Source: Alphaproteobacteria bacterium
Lineage (GTDB): Bacteria > Pseudomonadota > Alphaproteobacteria > Rs-D84
Direction of reading: 5' to 3'
Assembly: GCA_017505705.1 (NCBI GenBank)
Contig: JAFVOS010000004.1
Span: 28,763 to 92,762 of the forward strand
DNA: 64,000 bases
Shown here: in pieces, positions 24,711-33,739 of the stretch
How the letters are laid out: every line of letters begins with the position of its first letter
Numbering within the stretch: the stretch's first letter is position 1
Program-made: the position numbers and the translations under genes
The notes under the pieces: generated by a model
Seen by the model: only the letters and a program-made list of their open reading frames with translations
The model's database searches: none
What the model was told of the DNA's origin: nothing

Positions 24711-25640
24711 CTATTTACCAATAATTAAATATACAATATATGCCAGATACACTAAAACAAAAATTGCCCCTGGGATTTTCGTTAATTGTTTTTTTCGAAA
24801 TGTGAATATCCACAACATAATCACAGCTAATATTGCAATGGCGCCATCGAATAAGAAAGCCTGGTTAAATGGGATTGGCAGTATCACGCCCGCAACACCC
24901 AGCACAAACAAAATATTGAAAATATTCGATCCCACAATATTACCAATGGCAATATCAGATTCCCCCTTGCGAGCAGCGATTACACTGGTGACCAGCTCTG
25001 GCAAACTGGTGCCAATGGCAACAATGGTCAAACCAATCACACGTTCTGACACGCCAATATAACGTGCAATCGAGCATGCAGATTCAACGGTTAAATTACT
25101 GCCCAGAACCAATGCAACCAATCCCAAGACGATATATAATGTAATTCGGGTCTTGGATAAATTCTTAGCACAATCGATTTCACATGATGTCCCACGTGAT
25201 ATAATATACAAGTACACTAAGAACAACGCAAACAGTCCCAACAGTACACATGCCCCAGCACGTGAAATTACACCAAAACCAGCACCCATCCAACACAACA
25301 ACAATGTAATTAATGCAACAAATGGGATTTCATATCGTACTGTATTTTTCTGAACCGACAATGCAGATATCATTGCTGTTACACCTAATATAAAAAATAC
25401 GTTCATAATATTTGACCCAAGAACATTGCCAATGGCAATGGCATTAGAACCATGCAAGGCAGAAGAAATACTGACTGCGGCTTCGGGGGCACTGGTTCCC
25501 ATGGCAACAACAGTCAGACCAATAATGATTGGGGGTATACACATGCGCATTGCCAGACTGGACGCACCATCAACGAAATAGTCGGCCCCCTTGATTAACA
25601 ATACAAATCCAAAAACCAATAAAAATAAATCTATTAACAT
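24711..25640 (-). CDS. Calcium/sodium antiporter (CaCA family, YrbG-like)
   Basis: A 309-residue membrane protein with ten hydrophobic helices and the two internal alpha repeats typical of CaCA exchangers: GTSAPEAAVSISSALHGSNA with GNVLGSNIMN in the first half, and GTSLPELVTSVIAARKG with GNIVGSNIFN in the second. It exchanges cytoplasmic Ca2+ for Na+. ATG 25640 (MLIDLFLLVFG) is chosen because GGAAGG lies five bases upstream. Confidence 0.9.
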   Translation of the reverse strand: MLIDLFLLVFGFVLLIKGADYFVDGASSLAMRMCIPPIIIGLTVVAMGTSAPEAAVSISSALHGSNAIAIGNVLGSNIMNVFFILGVTAMISALSVQKNTVRYEIPFVALITLLLCWMGAGFGVISRAGACVLLGLFALFLVYLYIISRGTSCEIDCAKNLSKTRITLYIVLGLVALVLGSNLTVESACSIARYIGVSERVIGLTIVAIGTSLPELVTSVIAARKGESDIAIGNIVGSNIFNILFVLGVAGVILPIPFNQAFLFDGAIAILAVIMLWIFTFRKKQLTKIPGAIFVLVYLAYIVYLIIGK

Positions 25641-25710
25641 GCTTCCTTCCTTGCTTAACAAACAAACGATGGGAATTATATCATAGATAAAAAAATTAAA
25701 TCAATACCAC

Positions 25711-25738
25711 TTTACAAACACATATAATGTGGTATAAT
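25711..25738 (+). promoter_or_regulatory. Promoter of the HD hydrolase gene
   Basis: TTTACA (25711-25716), 16-bp spacer, TATAAT (25733-25738). The ATG is at 25856, leaving an untranslated leader of about 110 nt with no clear hairpin-terminator. Confidence 0.55.
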
Positions 25739-25855
25739 TACCAGGTGGTATGATGATTCCACAGAATGAAAACCTCCGATTTAACAGAAAAACTGTGCGC
25801 ATGCGATTGACGCTTGGTGTGTTGTTGTGCGTGCAGTACAAAAAAAAGGAAAGAT

Positions 25856-26404
25856 ATGTCAGAAAAAATATTCAGTGCACTGCGATTTGCAACAAATGCG
25901 CACAGTGGACAATTCAGAAAATCTACAAAAATACCGTATATTGTACACCCCATCGCAGTTACGCAACACTTGATAAAATACAATGCGTCTGATGATGCAG
26001 TGGCGGCAGGAATACTGCATGACACATTGGAAGATACGCCAACGAATGAATCAGACCTGCGCCAGGCGTTTGGCAATCGTATTACTGATTTGGTTATGGG
26101 GGCGTCTGAACCAGACAAATCACAATCGTGGGAAAATCGCAAGGTACATACAATAGAAACATTGCGAACAGTCAATGACACAGAACAATTAATGGTTATA
26201 TGTGCTGATAAACTTAGCAACCTGTCCAGTATTGCGATGGATTTAGCACAATATGGCAACGATGTTTGGACACGATTTAATCGGGGTTATGAACAACAAA
26301 AATGGTATTATTGCAGTCTGGCAGAAATATTTGCCAACCACACAGATAAATCACAGTTGTTTCGTGATTATATCGATGTGGTTAACAGTGTATTCAATAA
26401 ATAA
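25856..26404 (+). CDS. HD-domain hydrolase, small alarmone hydrolase/MESH1-like
   Basis: A 182-residue protein with the HD-domain residues in the RelA/SpoT hydrolase order: HSGQFRKSTKIPYIVHPIAV, ILHDTLEDT (the HD pair) and ADKLSNL. This matches the stand-alone hydrolases that remove the 3' pyrophosphate from (p)ppGpp. No synthetase or TGS/ACT domain is present. ATG 25856 follows SD AAGGAAAG; earlier in-frame codons lack an SD. It may act on alarmones or on related nucleotides. Confidence 0.75.
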   Translation: MSEKIFSALRFATNAHSGQFRKSTKIPYIVHPIAVTQHLIKYNASDDAVAAGILHDTLEDTPTNESDLRQAFGNRITDLVMGASEPDKSQSWENRKVHTIETLRTVNDTEQLMVICADKLSNLSSIAMDLAQYGNDVWTRFNRGYEQQKWYYCSLAEIFANHTDKSQLFRDYIDVVNSVFNK

Positions 26405-27766
26405 TTACAGGTTTATAATTTCCAGAACACGACGTGGGACATCTGTGATTGCAATGCGTTCTTGGGCCATGCTGTCACGATGACGCAATGTGACGGTGTT
26501 GTCTTCCATTGTTTGATGATCAACAGTAATGCAAACAGGTGTTCCAATCTCGTCATGTCTGCGATAATTTTTACCAATATTACCGGAATTTTCCAGTTCG
26601 ATACGGCCAATTCCCAGTTTGCGCAAATCATTTTCTACGTTTGTTGCAATATCTAATAATTCTGGGACGTTGCGTGCCAATGGGATAACAGCCGCCTTGA
26701 CAGGTGCCAATTTCGGCTTTAATTTCAGCACGACACGTGATTTTCCATCACCCAAATCTTCTTCGGTGTATGCTTCCAGCATGACGGCCAACATTGCACG
26801 ATTAACACCCATGGCCGTTTCAATAACATATGGAATAAAGTTTTCACCAGTTTGTGGATCTGAATACGACAACTTGGTTGTGCTGTCTTTATTTTCCAGA
26901 ACATTCGCATGAATTTCAAATTCATTTTGTGATTTAGTATGTGACCCCAGGTCGAAATCTTGACGATTATGAATGCCTTCGACTTCGTCAAAGCCATCTG
27001 GGAATTCATATTCAATATCAACGGCGGCCTTGGCATAATGGGCCAATTTTTCGTGTGGCATAAAGCGCAATTTTTCCGCAGGTATTCCCAATTCATTTAC
27101 CCACCACGCCAGGCGTGTTTCCATCCACATTTTATGATACTGTTCGTCTTGGTCTGGACGAACAAAGTATTGTAATTCAGCCTGTTCGAATTCACGCATA
27201 CGGAAAACAAATCCACGTGGGGAAATTTCATTGCGGAATGCCTTGCCGATTTGGGCAATACCAAACGGCAGTTTGTGTGGTTTCGCATCCAAAACGTTCT
27301 TAAAGTTTGTATATGTTGTTGTCGCTGTTTCTGGGCGCAGGTATGCATTAATCGCACCATCGGCGGTTGCACCAATGGACAATCCCATCATCAATTGATA
27401 TGCACGTGGTTCTGTAATTTCAGTACTGCCACAGTTATCACATTTGCTTTGATCTTTCATTTTATCTTGGCGCATGCGTGTGCCACACTTTTTACATTCA
27501 ACCAATGGATCTGAAAATCCAGCTTCGTGGCCGGAATACTTCCACAACAGACGATTTGAAATTAATGCCGCATCCAGTCCTTCGACGTCGTTACGGGAAT
27601 AAATCATCGCATTCCACCAGGCATTGCGAATATTTTTCATCAATTCAACACCATATGGACCATAATCATATGCGCCCCCCAATCCACCATAGATTTCAGA
27701 ACCTGTAAAAATAAACCCACGACGTTTGCATAATGCAACGATATCATTTACTGTTTTTGCTGGCAT
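26405..27766 (-). CDS. glyQS: Glycyl-tRNA synthetase, single-chain alpha2 type
   Basis: A 453-residue class II synthetase. It starts with CKRRGFIFTGSEIYGGLGGAYDYGPYG as in the homodimeric GlyRS of Gram-positive bacteria, archaea and eukaryotes; ARGFVFRMREFEQ-like motif 2 reads RGFVFRMREFEQAELQYF, and a zinc-site region has CKKCGTRM...CDNCGS. The C-terminal anticodon-binding domain follows. It charges tRNA-Gly. Most proteobacteria use the unrelated alpha2beta2 enzyme (glyQ, glyS), so this form is notable here. Confidence 0.92.
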   Translation of the reverse strand: MPAKTVNDIVALCKRRGFIFTGSEIYGGLGGAYDYGPYGVELMKNIRNAWWNAMIYSRNDVEGLDAALISNRLLWKYSGHEAGFSDPLVECKKCGTRMRQDKMKDQSKCDNCGSTEITEPRAYQLMMGLSIGATADGAINAYLRPETATTTYTNFKNVLDAKPHKLPFGIAQIGKAFRNEISPRGFVFRMREFEQAELQYFVRPDQDEQYHKMWMETRLAWWVNELGIPAEKLRFMPHEKLAHYAKAAVDIEYEFPDGFDEVEGIHNRQDFDLGSHTKSQNEFEIHANVLENKDSTTKLSYSDPQTGENFIPYVIETAMGVNRAMLAVMLEAYTEEDLGDGKSRVVLKLKPKLAPVKAAVIPLARNVPELLDIATNVENDLRKLGIGRIELENSGNIGKNYRRHDEIGTPVCITVDHQTMEDNTVTLRHRDSMAQERIAITDVPRRVLEIINL

Positions 27767-27838
27767 TTTTTATCCTTAAAATTTATGTTCGCATATATAT
27801 TATACTGATTTTGTATTTTTACAATAAAAATTTGTATG

Positions 27839-27866
27839 TTGCAAAATATGTGCACTGCGATATTAT
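27839..27866 (+). promoter_or_regulatory. Candidate promoter of tatD/tcdA giving a leaderless mRNA
   Basis: TTGCAA (27839-27844), 16-bp spacer, TATTAT (27861-27866). The ATG at 27875 would be at or near the transcription start. A TATAAT at 27868-27873 is too close to the ATG to serve. Confidence 0.4.
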
Positions 27867-27874
27867 TTATAATC

Positions 27875-28570
27875 ATGAAGTACGTTGATGCACATTGTCA
27901 TTTGAATGTTGGGCAAACACTGACACAGGATGTGGATATCGCAATTACCAATGCCGCACAGGTGTCTGAATGGCAAAAAATTATAACGCTGGCACAAAAT
28001 AACAAAATCTGGGGCGCAATCGGTGTTCACCCATGGTATATATCAAACCTGGCTGATGGGTGGACAGAAAACATGCAATGTATGCTGGCAAAAAATCCAG
28101 AACTGATGGTTGGGGAAATTGGACTGGATAAAAATTACCCAGATATGCAAACGCAAATTTTTGTTTTTCAAGAACAATTAAATATCGCCAATGATATGAA
28201 GCGAATTGCACATGTTCACTGTGTCGGCGCATGGGATAAGATATTGGCAACAATATCAAAGATTCAACCATACGCAATTGTGTTTCATGCGTTTGATGCA
28301 TCCCCAGATATTATACAACAATTATTAAGATATAATTCCTATTTCTCATTTGGGACGGCTGTGTGTAATCCAAACAGGACACGTGTTCACAACGCATTGC
28401 GCAGCATGCCACGAAATCGCATTTTATCTGAATCTGATTCTGATAATCCAGCAACAGTTATTGGTGTGGTACAAAAAATGTCTGAAATTTTATCTGTCCC
28501 ACTTGCAGACATGATAAATACAATTTACAATAATACGGTGGAATTATTAAAACATGGACAGACTGCATAG
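27875..28570 (+). CDS. TatD-family metal-dependent hydrolase
   Basis: A 231-residue TIM-barrel amidohydrolase. DAHCHLN carries the metal-binding H-x-H, GEIGLD holds the conserved Glu, HVHC supplies a further His, and LSESDSDNP the final Asp. TatD enzymes are 3'-5' exonucleases/deoxyribonucleases or deacylases. ATG 27875 is chosen because the metal motif follows at once, as usual; an upstream TTG would add 13 unrelated residues. It overlaps tcdA by 17 bp. Confidence 0.85.
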   Translation: MKYVDAHCHLNVGQTLTQDVDIAITNAAQVSEWQKIITLAQNNKIWGAIGVHPWYISNLADGWTENMQCMLAKNPELMVGEIGLDKNYPDMQTQIFVFQEQLNIANDMKRIAHVHCVGAWDKILATISKIQPYAIVFHAFDASPDIIQQLLRYNSYFSFGTAVCNPNRTRVHNALRSMPRNRILSESDSDNPATVIGVVQKMSEILSVPLADMINTIYNNTVELLKHGQTA

Positions 28571-29228
28571 AACACTTTTATTGTTTGGCAATGACGGCAC
28601 CCAGAAACTGCGCAATGCATCTGTTATGGTTGTGGGTTGTGGTGCAGTCGGATCTTTTGCCATAGAAGCGTTGGCACGAACAGGGGTCGGTCATATTATT
28701 GTCGTTGATTTTGACAATGTTGAAAAATCTAATATTAATCGCCAACTGTTCGCCATGGATTCAACCGTCGGTCTGGCCAAGGTAGACGTCGCCCGATGCA
28801 GAATTCATGATATAAATCCAGACACGCATGTTGATGTATATAATATTTTTTGGGACGACAACACAGATTTAGATGTACGTCCAGACTTTGTAATCGATGC
28901 AATTGATACAGTGCAATCTAAAATTGCAATTTATCGGTGGTGCACAAAACACACTATCCCATTTATTTCCAGCATGGGGGCTGCGCTGAAAACTGATATT
29001 TCGCAAATAAAGATTGCCCCCATTTCTAAGACATCGGTTTGCCCATTGGCGGGACGTGTTCGCCGGGCAATACGCAACACAGACATACCAGATTTTCCAG
29101 TTGTGTTTTCAACGCAATCCCCAGCGCCTGTTGTTGGACATGCAAAGAATATGGGATCTGTTATTACGGTGACAGGTACCTTTGGATTAATGTTGGCTGG
29201 ATATGTCATAGAAAAATTGGCCAAATAA
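28554..29228 (+). CDS. tcdA: tRNA threonylcarbamoyladenosine dehydratase
   Basis: A 224-residue E1-like enzyme. The nucleotide-binding motif VVGCGAVGSFAIEALARTGV is at about 25-44, followed by DFDNVEKSNINRQL with the adenylation Arg/Asn. The C-terminal half has SSMGAALKTD and ITGTFG-like ends as in TcdA (CsdL/YgdL). TcdA converts t6A37 to cyclic t6A in ANN-decoding tRNAs using ATP. It overlaps the upstream tatD gene, forming a two-gene operon. Confidence 0.88.
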   Translation: MDRLHRTLLLFGNDGTQKLRNASVMVVGCGAVGSFAIEALARTGVGHIIVVDFDNVEKSNINRQLFAMDSTVGLAKVDVARCRIHDINPDTHVDVYNIFWDDNTDLDVRPDFVIDAIDTVQSKIAIYRWCTKHTIPFISSMGAALKTDISQIKIAPISKTSVCPLAGRVRRAIRNTDIPDFPVVFSTQSPAPVVGHAKNMGSVITVTGTFGLMLAGYVIEKLAK

Positions 29229-29311
29229 AATTCGGCAATATGTACATGTATCAATGATATTTTTCCCAGATTTCCGCACATTGGAACCTATTCCTAAACC
29301 CTGTATTGTTA

Positions 29312-29340
29312 TTGCACCAGATAAAAAAAGGGGGTATAAT
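29312..29340 (+). promoter_or_regulatory. Promoter of the DUF378 gene
   Basis: TTGCAC (29312-29317), 17-bp spacer, TATAAT (29335-29340); ATG at 29392 with SD AAAGGAG. Confidence 0.7.
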
Positions 29341-29391
29341 TAGGGTGTCTTGATTGAAGACAGTACAAACCTTGAAAAGGAGAAAAAACAG

Positions 29392-29601
29392 ATGAGAGGA
29401 CTTACAAACTATGTTTTAAAACCATTAACATTTATCGGCGCACTGAACTGGGGGCTGATTGGAATATTTGGTTTTGACTTGGTTGCATTTTTATTCGGCC
29501 CAGCAACATTGGCCAGCAATATCGTTTATGCAATTATCGGTATTGCAGCACTGGTATGGCTGATATGGATGTTCGTTGACCGTCCAGTTCGCAACAATTA
29601 A
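29392..29601 (+). CDS. DUF378 small membrane protein
   Basis: A 69-residue protein with two membrane helices and the DUF378 signature (LTFIGALNWGLIGIFGFDLV, then A..YAIIGIAAL). Family function is unknown. ATG 29392 has a strong SD (AAAAGGAG) and its own promoter and terminator, so it is an independent, probably well-expressed unit. Confidence 0.85.
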   Translation: MRGLTNYVLKPLTFIGALNWGLIGIFGFDLVAFLFGPATLASNIVYAIIGIAALVWLIWMFVDRPVRNN

Positions 29602-29634
29602 TAAGTCAATTTAACACACACAGTTTCATGTCCA

Positions 29635-29662
29635 CGCCCCTGTGATTTCGGGGCGTTTTTTT
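29635..29662 (+). terminator. Terminator of the DUF378 gene
   Basis: CGCCCC (29635-29640)/GGGGCG (29650-29655) followed by seven T. Confidence 0.85.
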
Positions 29663-29696
29663 GCAAAAAAAAATGGGGTCGATGCCCCAACAAGTG

Positions 29697-30017
29697 TTAA
29701 TCTAATAACTTAGATTTTATTTCGTTATACTCTTCACGTGTGATGGATTTGTTGCGATACAGTTTTGAAACCTTTTCCAGTTTATCCAGGTTCGTTTCAC
29801 GCATCGCACATTCACCACGCCATACCAACGACAATATCAATGCAACAATCCATGTTATGCCAAAAAATATGCCCATCCATGATAATATAGATATAGTCGT
29901 TTTTTCACCGCCACATATACCACGTGCATTCGCAATCCATATCGGTATCAGTAAAAAGCCGACCAAAATCAGCCCCAAGATAAACATTATTCCAAAAACT
30001 ATTAAAAATTCTGCCAT
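29697..30017 (-). CDS. Small membrane protein with C-terminal SHOCT domain
   Basis: A 106-residue protein with two membrane helices (about 4-28 and 45-67) and a C-terminal 30-residue segment LEKVSKLYRNKSITREEYNE, the SHOCT pattern (short C-terminal domain, 'L..L...G.IT.EE(F/Y)'). SHOCT modules occur at the end of many unrelated bacterial membrane proteins and may mediate oligomerisation. ATG 30017 is preferred (SD AGGGGGG); an upstream ATG at 30080 lacks one. Function unknown. Confidence 0.7.
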   Translation of the reverse strand: MAEFLIVFGIMFILGLILVGFLLIPIWIANARGICGGEKTTISILSWMGIFFGITWIVALILSLVWRGECAMRETNLDKLEKVSKLYRNKSITREEYNEIKSKLLD

Positions 30018-30096
30018 TGGTTTCCCCCCTTGGTTATGGTTATACAAAGCAACTATACGAAACATTGGGGTGTTAACCAATAGGACAGATTACACA

Positions 30097-32316
30097 CTAC
30101 ATAAAATTAACAGGATTTACATCTATCTTGATGCGGATATTTGCAGGCACCCGAACAGACGACAACCATTTCGAAACAACCGGCTGCAAATTTGCATTGC
30201 GTCCCCCAGACACCAGAAAACGCATGCGATACCAAGAACGAACCTGGTATATTTGCGCCGCAATGGGGCCCATAATCTTGCCGCCGTTCAATATGGGGGC
30301 CGCATTAGATAAGTCATTACAGAATTGTGACAACACTGATTCACGTTGCCCTTCGATAATAACGGCAATTAACTGGCCATACGGGGGCATTTGCGCCAAT
30401 TTGCGACCAGCCATATCAGAATTCATAAAACTGTCCCTGTCCCCGTCACAGATTGCCAACAATACCGGATGATCCGGCTGATAGGTTTGTAATAATACAG
30501 TTCCTGGATGCGAACCACGCCCAGCACGACCCGCAACCTGGAACAATTGTTGAAATGTGTGTTCGCTGGCACGAAAATCTGTACCAAACAACCCCATATC
30601 ACTGTCGATTACACCAACCAATGTTAGGTTGGGGAAATGGTGCCCCTTGGCCAGGATTTGCGTACCAATTACAATATCAATTTCGCCAGATTCCATCTTG
30701 GCAACCAGACGCTCTAATGATTGACGTGATGAAATTGTGTCACTGGACACCAGGGCCGTTCGGGCGTTGGGAAATCGCACGCTGACTTCTTCTTGGATTT
30801 TTTCCAGCCCTGCCCCACGCATCGACACACCGGTGCCACACGACGGACATTCTTTCATAAGCGGGGTTGTGCGACCACACATATGGCATAACAATTTTCC
30901 CAAACGCTTATGATATGTCATCCCAACGCTGCAATCTGGACACGTCGCTGTCCAGCCACATTTTTGGCATTGAACAATCGGGGCAAAACCACGACGGTTG
31001 ATAAATAACATCGCCTGGTGTCCGTTAGACAATGTTTCCCCAATCGCATCACACAATGGCGCAGATAAAAATCCATTATTCTCGGTTTCGCCAACAATAT
31101 ATGGGCATGGACGGTTTTGACGCAAATCAATTGTTTTTATTTCAGGCAATTGCGCACCACCAAATCGAGACGTCAGACGCAAGTGTGTGTATTTACCAAG
31201 ATTTACATTTTCTAATGTTTCGGCGGCGGGGGTTGCACTGGCCAGGACAACGGGAATACCTGAAATATTTGCACGCAAAATGGCCATATCACGTGCATGA
31301 TAATTCCCCATATCTTCTTGCTTGTAAGAAGTATCGTGTTCTTCATCAATTACAATCAGTGATAAATCTTGCCATGGTAAAAACAGTGCACTGCGTGTAC
31401 CAATAACCATTCGGATTTTTCCACTTAACACGCCACGCCATATTTCACGACGACGGGCAGCGGTCAAATTGCTGTGCCATACAACAGGTGGTGCACCAAA
31501 ACGTGATGCAAATCGGGCCATAAACTGGGCCGTTAGTGCAATTTCAGGCATCATTAACAAAACCTGGCCACCACGTGAATATGCACGCCACGCAGAATCA
31601 AAATATACCTGGGTTTTACCACTGCCGGTTATACCATCTAGTAAGTGTACAGAAAAACCACCAGACGCAATTGATGTGCCAATTTTATCCGCAGCAGATT
31701 GTTGTTCTGTATTTAATTTGATGTTCCCGACATCACAATATTCGTATGTGTATAAATCGTTTTGAATAGGACGCATGGAACATGGTGTTAATGTGCCATT
31801 CTTTATCATTGTACGAACGACAGCGGCACTGACATGCGATATGTTCTGAATATCTGATACAGACATCGCATCGTTATCATTTGATGCAAATGCATCCGAA
31901 ACAGCCAACCGATTATCTGTCATGCGCATTGTTGAATCTGGATTATATGTGTACAATTGTTCTGTGCGGGGTGGCATGAACGCATCAGGCACATTTACAA
32001 TTAACCGCAAAACCGCCCCCAGTGGCATCAGCGTCCAATCTGACATTCGTTTTATCCACTGTAATGTAGTAATTGGAACAGATGTATCATATATATGAAC
32101 AATATCTTTTATCTTGGATTCTGGCAAACCACTGTCACCACAGCCCCAAATAACACCAATATAAGGACGATTCATTACAGTCACACGTACAAATGTCCCA
32201 ATACTGGCCGGGGCGGTTAATCGATAATCATAACCGTTGTTTACAGCATTTGGTATCAAGACTTTTACAATTGTGCCAGGGTTAAACATACTGACAAAAT
32301 ACTTGTTTTTTTTCAT
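30097..32316 (-). CDS. priA: Primosomal replication protein N' (PriA helicase)
   Basis: A 739-residue superfamily 2 helicase that restarts stalled replication forks. Visible are the 3'-DNA binding N-domain, Walker A LLDGITGSGKTQVYF, DEEHDTSYKQED (the PriA-type DEEH box), ASATPAAETLENV, the zinc-binding cysteines (CQKCGW, CPDCSVGM, CHMCG, CPSCG) and the late motif GTQILAKGHHFPN followed by QVAGRAGRG. All motifs appear intact and the length is as usual. Confidence 0.95.
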   Translation of the reverse strand: MKKNKYFVSMFNPGTIVKVLIPNAVNNGYDYRLTAPASIGTFVRVTVMNRPYIGVIWGCGDSGLPESKIKDIVHIYDTSVPITTLQWIKRMSDWTLMPLGAVLRLIVNVPDAFMPPRTEQLYTYNPDSTMRMTDNRLAVSDAFASNDNDAMSVSDIQNISHVSAAVVRTMIKNGTLTPCSMRPIQNDLYTYEYCDVGNIKLNTEQQSAADKIGTSIASGGFSVHLLDGITGSGKTQVYFDSAWRAYSRGGQVLLMMPEIALTAQFMARFASRFGAPPVVWHSNLTAARRREIWRGVLSGKIRMVIGTRSALFLPWQDLSLIVIDEEHDTSYKQEDMGNYHARDMAILRANISGIPVVLASATPAAETLENVNLGKYTHLRLTSRFGGAQLPEIKTIDLRQNRPCPYIVGETENNGFLSAPLCDAIGETLSNGHQAMLFINRRGFAPIVQCQKCGWTATCPDCSVGMTYHKRLGKLLCHMCGRTTPLMKECPSCGTGVSMRGAGLEKIQEEVSVRFPNARTALVSSDTISSRQSLERLVAKMESGEIDIVIGTQILAKGHHFPNLTLVGVIDSDMGLFGTDFRASEHTFQQLFQVAGRAGRGSHPGTVLLQTYQPDHPVLLAICDGDRDSFMNSDMAGRKLAQMPPYGQLIAVIIEGQRESVLSQFCNDLSNAAPILNGGKIMGPIAAQIYQVRSWYRMRFLVSGGRNANLQPVVSKWLSSVRVPANIRIKIDVNPVNFM

Positions 32317-32354
32317 CTTTTCAATATCATTATTTTAAACAACGAGGTGATTAT

Positions 32355-33089
32355 ATGTGGAAACCTTTTTTTGAGTTTTTATGGACAATATCGTATCTGA
32401 TTCCAGGACGACGTATGCGCACATGGTTCAGAACCGAAAAATGCTTTGATTATAAAAACAAACTGAACGCAATAAAAAACATGTATCCAGATATGAAATG
32501 GGAAACAATGCGCCTGGCCAAGGGCGGTGGAAGCCTGGCATTTATAATAGATGATACTGTGTTTAAAGTGCGTAAATTTCATAAAAAAGACAACAGCGCC
32601 GAAAAATTTGAACGTGAAAAACGTATAACAGATGCTGTGGCACCTGTGTTACCAGTGGCGGTTCCAAATATAGATCTGGTACAGGCAGGCGAATATTTAT
32701 TCTATAAAACTAAATTTATCCCGGGGCGTGTGCTGATGGATTTGCCAATGGAAAAAATAATGCAAAATAACGAAAAAATCGGGAAACAAATCGGACAGAT
32801 AATATACAAGCTGTATAATACTGATTTCAAACAACTGAAGGATTTAAAATCCCAAAAAGCACAAGAAAACAGCTGGGGGTTAATACATGGCGACATGTGC
32901 AGCAACATAATCGTTAACCCCAACACAATGGATGTTGTTGGCATTATTGATTGGGAATATGCTTCTTTTTACACATTGCAATACGAATTTTTTGGCATAT
33001 TTCGTGTGCGGCGCAAGATGCGACTGACCGATATCGCCCCATTTGCAATCTGTGAATATTACAGATTACGTGACGAGAATGCAAAATAA
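32355..33089 (+). CDS. Aminoglycoside-phosphotransferase-like kinase
   Basis: A 244-residue protein with a protein-kinase-like fold: a Gly-rich start (AKGGGSLAFIIDD), a Lys within FKVRKF, the catalytic loop HGDMCSNIIV and the metal-binding IDWEYASF. This is the APH/choline-kinase pattern (H-G-D-x4-N, then I-D-W-E). The substrate is not evident; in Gram-negative bacteria such kinases act on lipids, sugars or LPS precursors as often as on drugs. SD GAGGTGA precedes ATG. Confidence 0.75.
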   Translation: MWKPFFEFLWTISYLIPGRRMRTWFRTEKCFDYKNKLNAIKNMYPDMKWETMRLAKGGGSLAFIIDDTVFKVRKFHKKDNSAEKFEREKRITDAVAPVLPVAVPNIDLVQAGEYLFYKTKFIPGRVLMDLPMEKIMQNNEKIGKQIGQIIYKLYNTDFKQLKDLKSQKAQENSWGLIHGDMCSNIIVNPNTMDVVGIIDWEYASFYTLQYEFFGIFRVRRKMRLTDIAPFAICEYYRLRDENAK

Positions 33090-33109
33090 GACAAAAAACA
33101 TAATATAGA

Positions 33110-33139
33110 TTGACAAACGTTTTTTTTGTATGTTATAAT
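33110..33139 (+). promoter_or_regulatory. Promoter of the 181-aa hypothetical gene
   Basis: TTGACA (33110-33115), 18-bp spacer, TATAAT (33134-33139); ATG at 33168. Confidence 0.75.
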
Positions 33140-33167
33140 TCCCTGGTCTTAACCCAAGGAAGAGATT

Positions 33168-33713
33168 ATGGCACGTAACAAAAACTGCGCAGCATTCAAA
33201 GAATTTTTAGAATACAAGGTATATATTCTGGACAAATTCTTGGATAAATTTGGCAAATCATACGACAATGTTGAAACACTGCGTGACAGATGGTTTCATG
33301 AATACGCATACACCGCTGATCGTGAAGAATTTTTAATCCAGATTTCTAAGCTGTATTTGCGCATATTTCCAAAAACACGAGATTTAAAGTTTTTAAATGC
33401 CCTGACCAATCATATGGCTGATTATTTGTCTGAATACACAATGCGTGACAAAGAATATACATCTAAAGAAGATATACGTGCCGCACGCAAGGCAGAAAAA
33501 GCTGCATTGAAAAAGGCATTGTACACCGAAAATTCATATATTCAAACACTGGTATTTAATAAAAATAAAAAAGGTATATATAATACCAACCAGTCTGACA
33601 GTATCACAAAAAGCAAACGCACCAGAATTGAGCATGCAAAACGTGATCGCTTAATTCATAAACAGGTTCAGGCAGAATTTATCGACGTCAGCCAATATAA
33701 AACAAAAATATAA
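33168..33713 (+). CDS. Basic, helical hypothetical protein
   Basis: A 181-residue protein that is soluble, Lys/Arg-rich in its second half (DIRAARKAEKAALKKALY) and predicted largely helical. There is no signal peptide or catalytic motif. It has its own consensus-type promoter and a terminator at 33718-33738, so it is a single-gene unit. The basic tail would suit nucleic-acid binding, but that is speculation. Confidence 0.65.
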   Translation: MARNKNCAAFKEFLEYKVYILDKFLDKFGKSYDNVETLRDRWFHEYAYTADREEFLIQISKLYLRIFPKTRDLKFLNALTNHMADYLSEYTMRDKEYTSKEDIRAARKAEKAALKKALYTENSYIQTLVFNKNKKGIYNTNQSDSITKSKRTRIEHAKRDRLIHKQVQAEFIDVSQYKTKI

Positions 33714-33715
33714 AA

Positions 33716-33738
33716 AGACCGCCAAATGGCGGTTTTTT
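33716..33738 (+). terminator. Terminator after the 181-aa gene
   Basis: ACCGCC (33718-33723)/GGCGGT (33728-33733) around AAAT, then a T run. Confidence 0.8.
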
Positions 33739-33739
33739 G

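Noticed and set aside
25750..25992. 80-codon frame upstream of and overlapping the HD hydrolase
   Set aside because: Starts close to the promoter without an SD and overlaps the conserved HD gene in another frame.
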